This document shows positions 62,325 through 64,000 of a stretch of 64,000 bases of DNA, piece after piece. Under the pieces are notes generated by a model. The model was not told where the DNA came from, did no database searches, and saw only the letters and a list, made by a program, of their open reading frames with translations. The position numbers and the translations under genes are program-made. The stretch comes from Plantibacter sp. VKM Ac-2880 (GTDB lineage: Bacteria; Actinomycetota; Actinomycetes; Actinomycetales; Microbacteriaceae). The DNA is taken from positions 124,001-188,000 of the forward strand of contig NZ_JADKSJ010000002.1 in NCBI RefSeq assembly GCF_015351235.1, given 5' to 3'. How positions within the stretch are numbered: position 1 is the first letter of the stretch; each line of letters starts with the position of its first letter.

Positions 62325-64000
62325 TGCACCAGGTGGTGCGTCTCGACGCAGTCCTCGGAGATCGCCTCGCGCCAGACCGCGATGTCGAGCAGGGCCGGAT
62401 CGAGCGGCTGGATGCGCGTGTGCGAGACCTTCGGGTGCTTGGAGCGGTCGGCGATCTCGTCGGTGTCGATGAGGACCTCGTGCAGTTTCTCGCCGTGCCG
62501 GAGGCCGGTGTACACGATCTCGACGTCCTTCCCGGACGCGGCGATCATGCGCTTCGCGACGTCGAGGATGCGGACCGGTCGTCCCATGTCGAGGATGAGG
62601 ACCTCTCCGGGGTCGCCGATGGCGCCGGCTTGGATGACGAGCTTCGACGCCTCGGGGATCGTCATGAAGAACCGGGTGACGTCGGGGTGCGTGACCGTGA
62701 CGGGGCCACCGGCCTCGATCTGCGCGGTGAACGCGGGGATCGCGGAGCCACGGCTCCCGATGACGTTGCCGAAGCGCACGGACAGGTAGCGGGAGTCGGT
62801 CTCCTGCGCGCTCATCCAGGCGGTGAGCTTCTCGGCGATGCGCTTGCTGTACCCGAGCACGGTCGTGGGGTTCGCCGCCTTGTCGGTGGAGATGTTGACG
62901 AAGGTGCCGACGCCGACGGCCCGCGCGGCGTTCAGGACGTTCAGGGTGCCGAGCACGTTGTTCTTCCACGCCTCGTCCGGGTACTGCTCGAGCATGGGCG
63001 CGTGCTTCAACGCCGCCGCGTGGAACACGACGTCCGGGCGGCGGTCCTCGAAGACCTCCAGCAGGGAGGGGAAGTCGCGGATGTCGGCGAGCACGACCTC
63101 CTTCGTGTCGAGCAGACCGTGGCCGGAGATCGAGAGCTGGGTGGTGTGCAGACCCGTCTCGTCGCGGTCGAGGAGGACGAGTTCGGCCGGGCCGAACTGG
63201 TTGACCTGGCGCGCGATCTCAGACCCGATGGATCCGCCGGCACCCGTCACGAGGACGCGCTTGCCCGTCAGGTAGCCGGCGATGCTCTCCACCTGCAGGT
63301 CGACCGTGTTGCGGCCGATGAAGTCCTCGACGTTCAGGTCGCGGAGGCTGGGTGCGCTTTCGGCGGTGCCCGGCGCGAGCATCGTGTCGATGGGTGGGAC
63401 CACCAGCACGCGGAGCCTGGCCTCGTCGGCCCGCTCGCTGACCTGGCGGATGAAGTCGTTGTCGACGTCGGCGATGCTGATGATGATGGCCTGCGCTCCG
63501 GTGCGCTTGACCGCCGCGACGAGGTCGGCACCGGTGCCGACGACGGCGACGGAGGCGATGCGGAAGTTGCGCTTCGACGGGTCGTCGTCGATGACGCCGA
63601 CCGGCAGGTACGGCGACTGCGGGTCGCGCATGAGGCGCGGGATGATCGACATGCCGAGCGCACCGGCCCCGTAGACGAGGACCCGCTGCGCCTCGATCGG
63701 GCGACTGCGGCTGTCGACGAAGAGCCGCTTCACGTACCGGGTGATGCCCATGAAGACGATCGCGAACGGGAAGGCGATGACCGTGGTCGATCGTGGGACC
63801 CCCCAGGCGACTCCGAACACGGCGTTGACGGCGACGAGGATCGCCGTGACGATCAGGGCGACGACGATCAGTTGTTTCGCCTCGTAGAAACTGCCGAAGC
63901 TGTGGAGCCCGTGGTAGTAGCTCCACAGGTAGGCAACCACGAGCTGGGCGACCACCGCGATGACGCACAGGGCGACCGTGCCGACGAGGGCGACCCGCTC
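62321..64000 (-). CDS. CapD/WbpM-type nucleotide-sugar 4,6-dehydratase, start beyond window edge
   Basis: The frame is open to the right edge; 559 codons and the stop are seen, so the N-terminus is missing. Membrane helices occupy the visible start (about 3 of the usual 4), then a first Rossmann domain (VLVYGAGALGMSIIPRLM), then a catalytic SDR domain with GKRVLVTGAGGSIGSEIARQV, HAAALKHAPMLEQYP, NISTDKAANPTTVLGYSKRIAE (STDK with Leu where classical SDR enzymes have Tyr, as in WbpM-like proteins that use other residues), and RFGNVIGSRGSAIPAF. Such enzymes convert UDP-GlcNAc to its 4-keto-6-deoxy form for surface glycans. Coupled to the WbpL-type transferase. Confidence 0.92.
   Translation of the reverse strand, partial: ERVALVGTVALCVIAVVAQLVVAYLWSYYHGLHSFGSFYEAKQLIVVALIVTAILVAVNAVFGVAWGVPRSTTVIAFPFAIVFMGITRYVKRLFVDSRSRPIEAQRVLVYGAGALGMSIIPRLMRDPQSPYLPVGVIDDDPSKRNFRIASVAVVGTGADLVAAVKRTGAQAIIISIADVDNDFIRQVSERADEARLRVLVVPPIDTMLAPGTAESAPSLRDLNVEDFIGRNTVDLQVESIAGYLTGKRVLVTGAGGSIGSEIARQVNQFGPAELVLLDRDETGLHTTQLSISGHGLLDTKEVVLADIRDFPSLLEVFEDRRPDVVFHAAALKHAPMLEQYPDEAWKNNVLGTLNVLNAARAVGVGTFVNISTDKAANPTTVLGYSKRIAEKLTAWMSAQETDSRYLSVRFGNVIGSRGSAIPAFTAQIEAGGPVTVTHPDVTRFFMTIPEASKLVIQAGAIGDPGEVLILDMGRPVRILDVAKRMIAASGKDVEIVYTGLRHGEKLHEVLIDTDEIADRSKHPKVSHTRIQPLDPALLDIAVWREAISEDCVETHHLVQ

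Overview
The window is one continuous stretch of high-G+C chromosome from an actinobacterium. Gene content and order (nusA-ylxR-infB-rbfA-truB-ribF, an eight-subunit atp operon preceded by atpI, ispG-rseP-dxr, a MoxR/von Willebrand operon, DUF6716 beside neuB and neuA) fit the family Microbacteriaceae; I cannot fix the genus. Nearly all coding sequence is dense and co-oriented in blocks. I see no rRNA, tRNA, insertion sequence, prophage or CRISPR array. No gene-free gap exceeds 300 bases; the longest are the ylxR-infB spacer (275 bases) and the atpI-atpB spacer (240 bases).

Layout, left to right. 1-8665: translation, RNA-modification and ribosome-maturation genes on the minus strand (nusA, ylxR, infB, rbfA, truB, two small membrane proteins, the start of ribF), with a kinase-like gene and mutY between rbfA and truB. 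8873-13022: an OmpR-type two-component pair and proS. 13064-18597: a six-gene MoxR/DUF58/vWA operon ending in a membrane protein with a long Gly-Asp-Gln tandem repeat. 18795-22337: a three-gene nonulosonic (sialic-like) acid module. 22402-29643: isoprenoid genes ispG and dxr, the RseP site-2 protease, a DesK/NarL-type two-component pair plus a SHOCT gene sharing a palindrome, and an FKBP lipoprotein. 29791-38252: lipid acyltransferase, OsmC, a gabT-asparaginase pair, a stand-alone EccC-like ATPase, a PP2C phosphatase and an Lrp/AsnC regulator. 38333-46086: a sensor kinase, a GGDEF-like protein lacking its active-site motif, a lipoprotein, a processive family-2 glycosyltransferase, an Hpt-like protein lacking its histidine, a response regulator with a long linker, and a family-6 glycoside hydrolase. 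46259-50933: TspO, a BCCT osmolyte carrier, an aldo/keto reductase and two alkylation-repair genes. 50944-64000: yaaA, the complete F1Fo ATP synthase operon, and cell-surface polysaccharide initiation genes (two polyprenyl-phosphate sugar-1-phosphate transferases and a CapD/WbpM-type dehydratase) around a Sua5/TsaC gene.

The best candidate for a little-described system is 38333-46086. It reads as a polysaccharide (possibly beta-glucan) synthase and beta-glucanase under a signalling set in which two proteins kept their fold but lost the catalytic or phospho-accepting residues. The nonulosonate module and the lone EccC ATPase are the next most interesting.

A feature that recurs across the window is a TANNNT-like hexamer (or close variant) 6-7 bases before the start codon, without a good Shine-Dalgarno sequence, at about fifteen genes that begin transcription units. 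These genes are probably transcribed as leaderless mRNAs. Genes inside operons usually start by 4-base ATGA/GTGA overlaps or have AGGAG-type ribosome sites.
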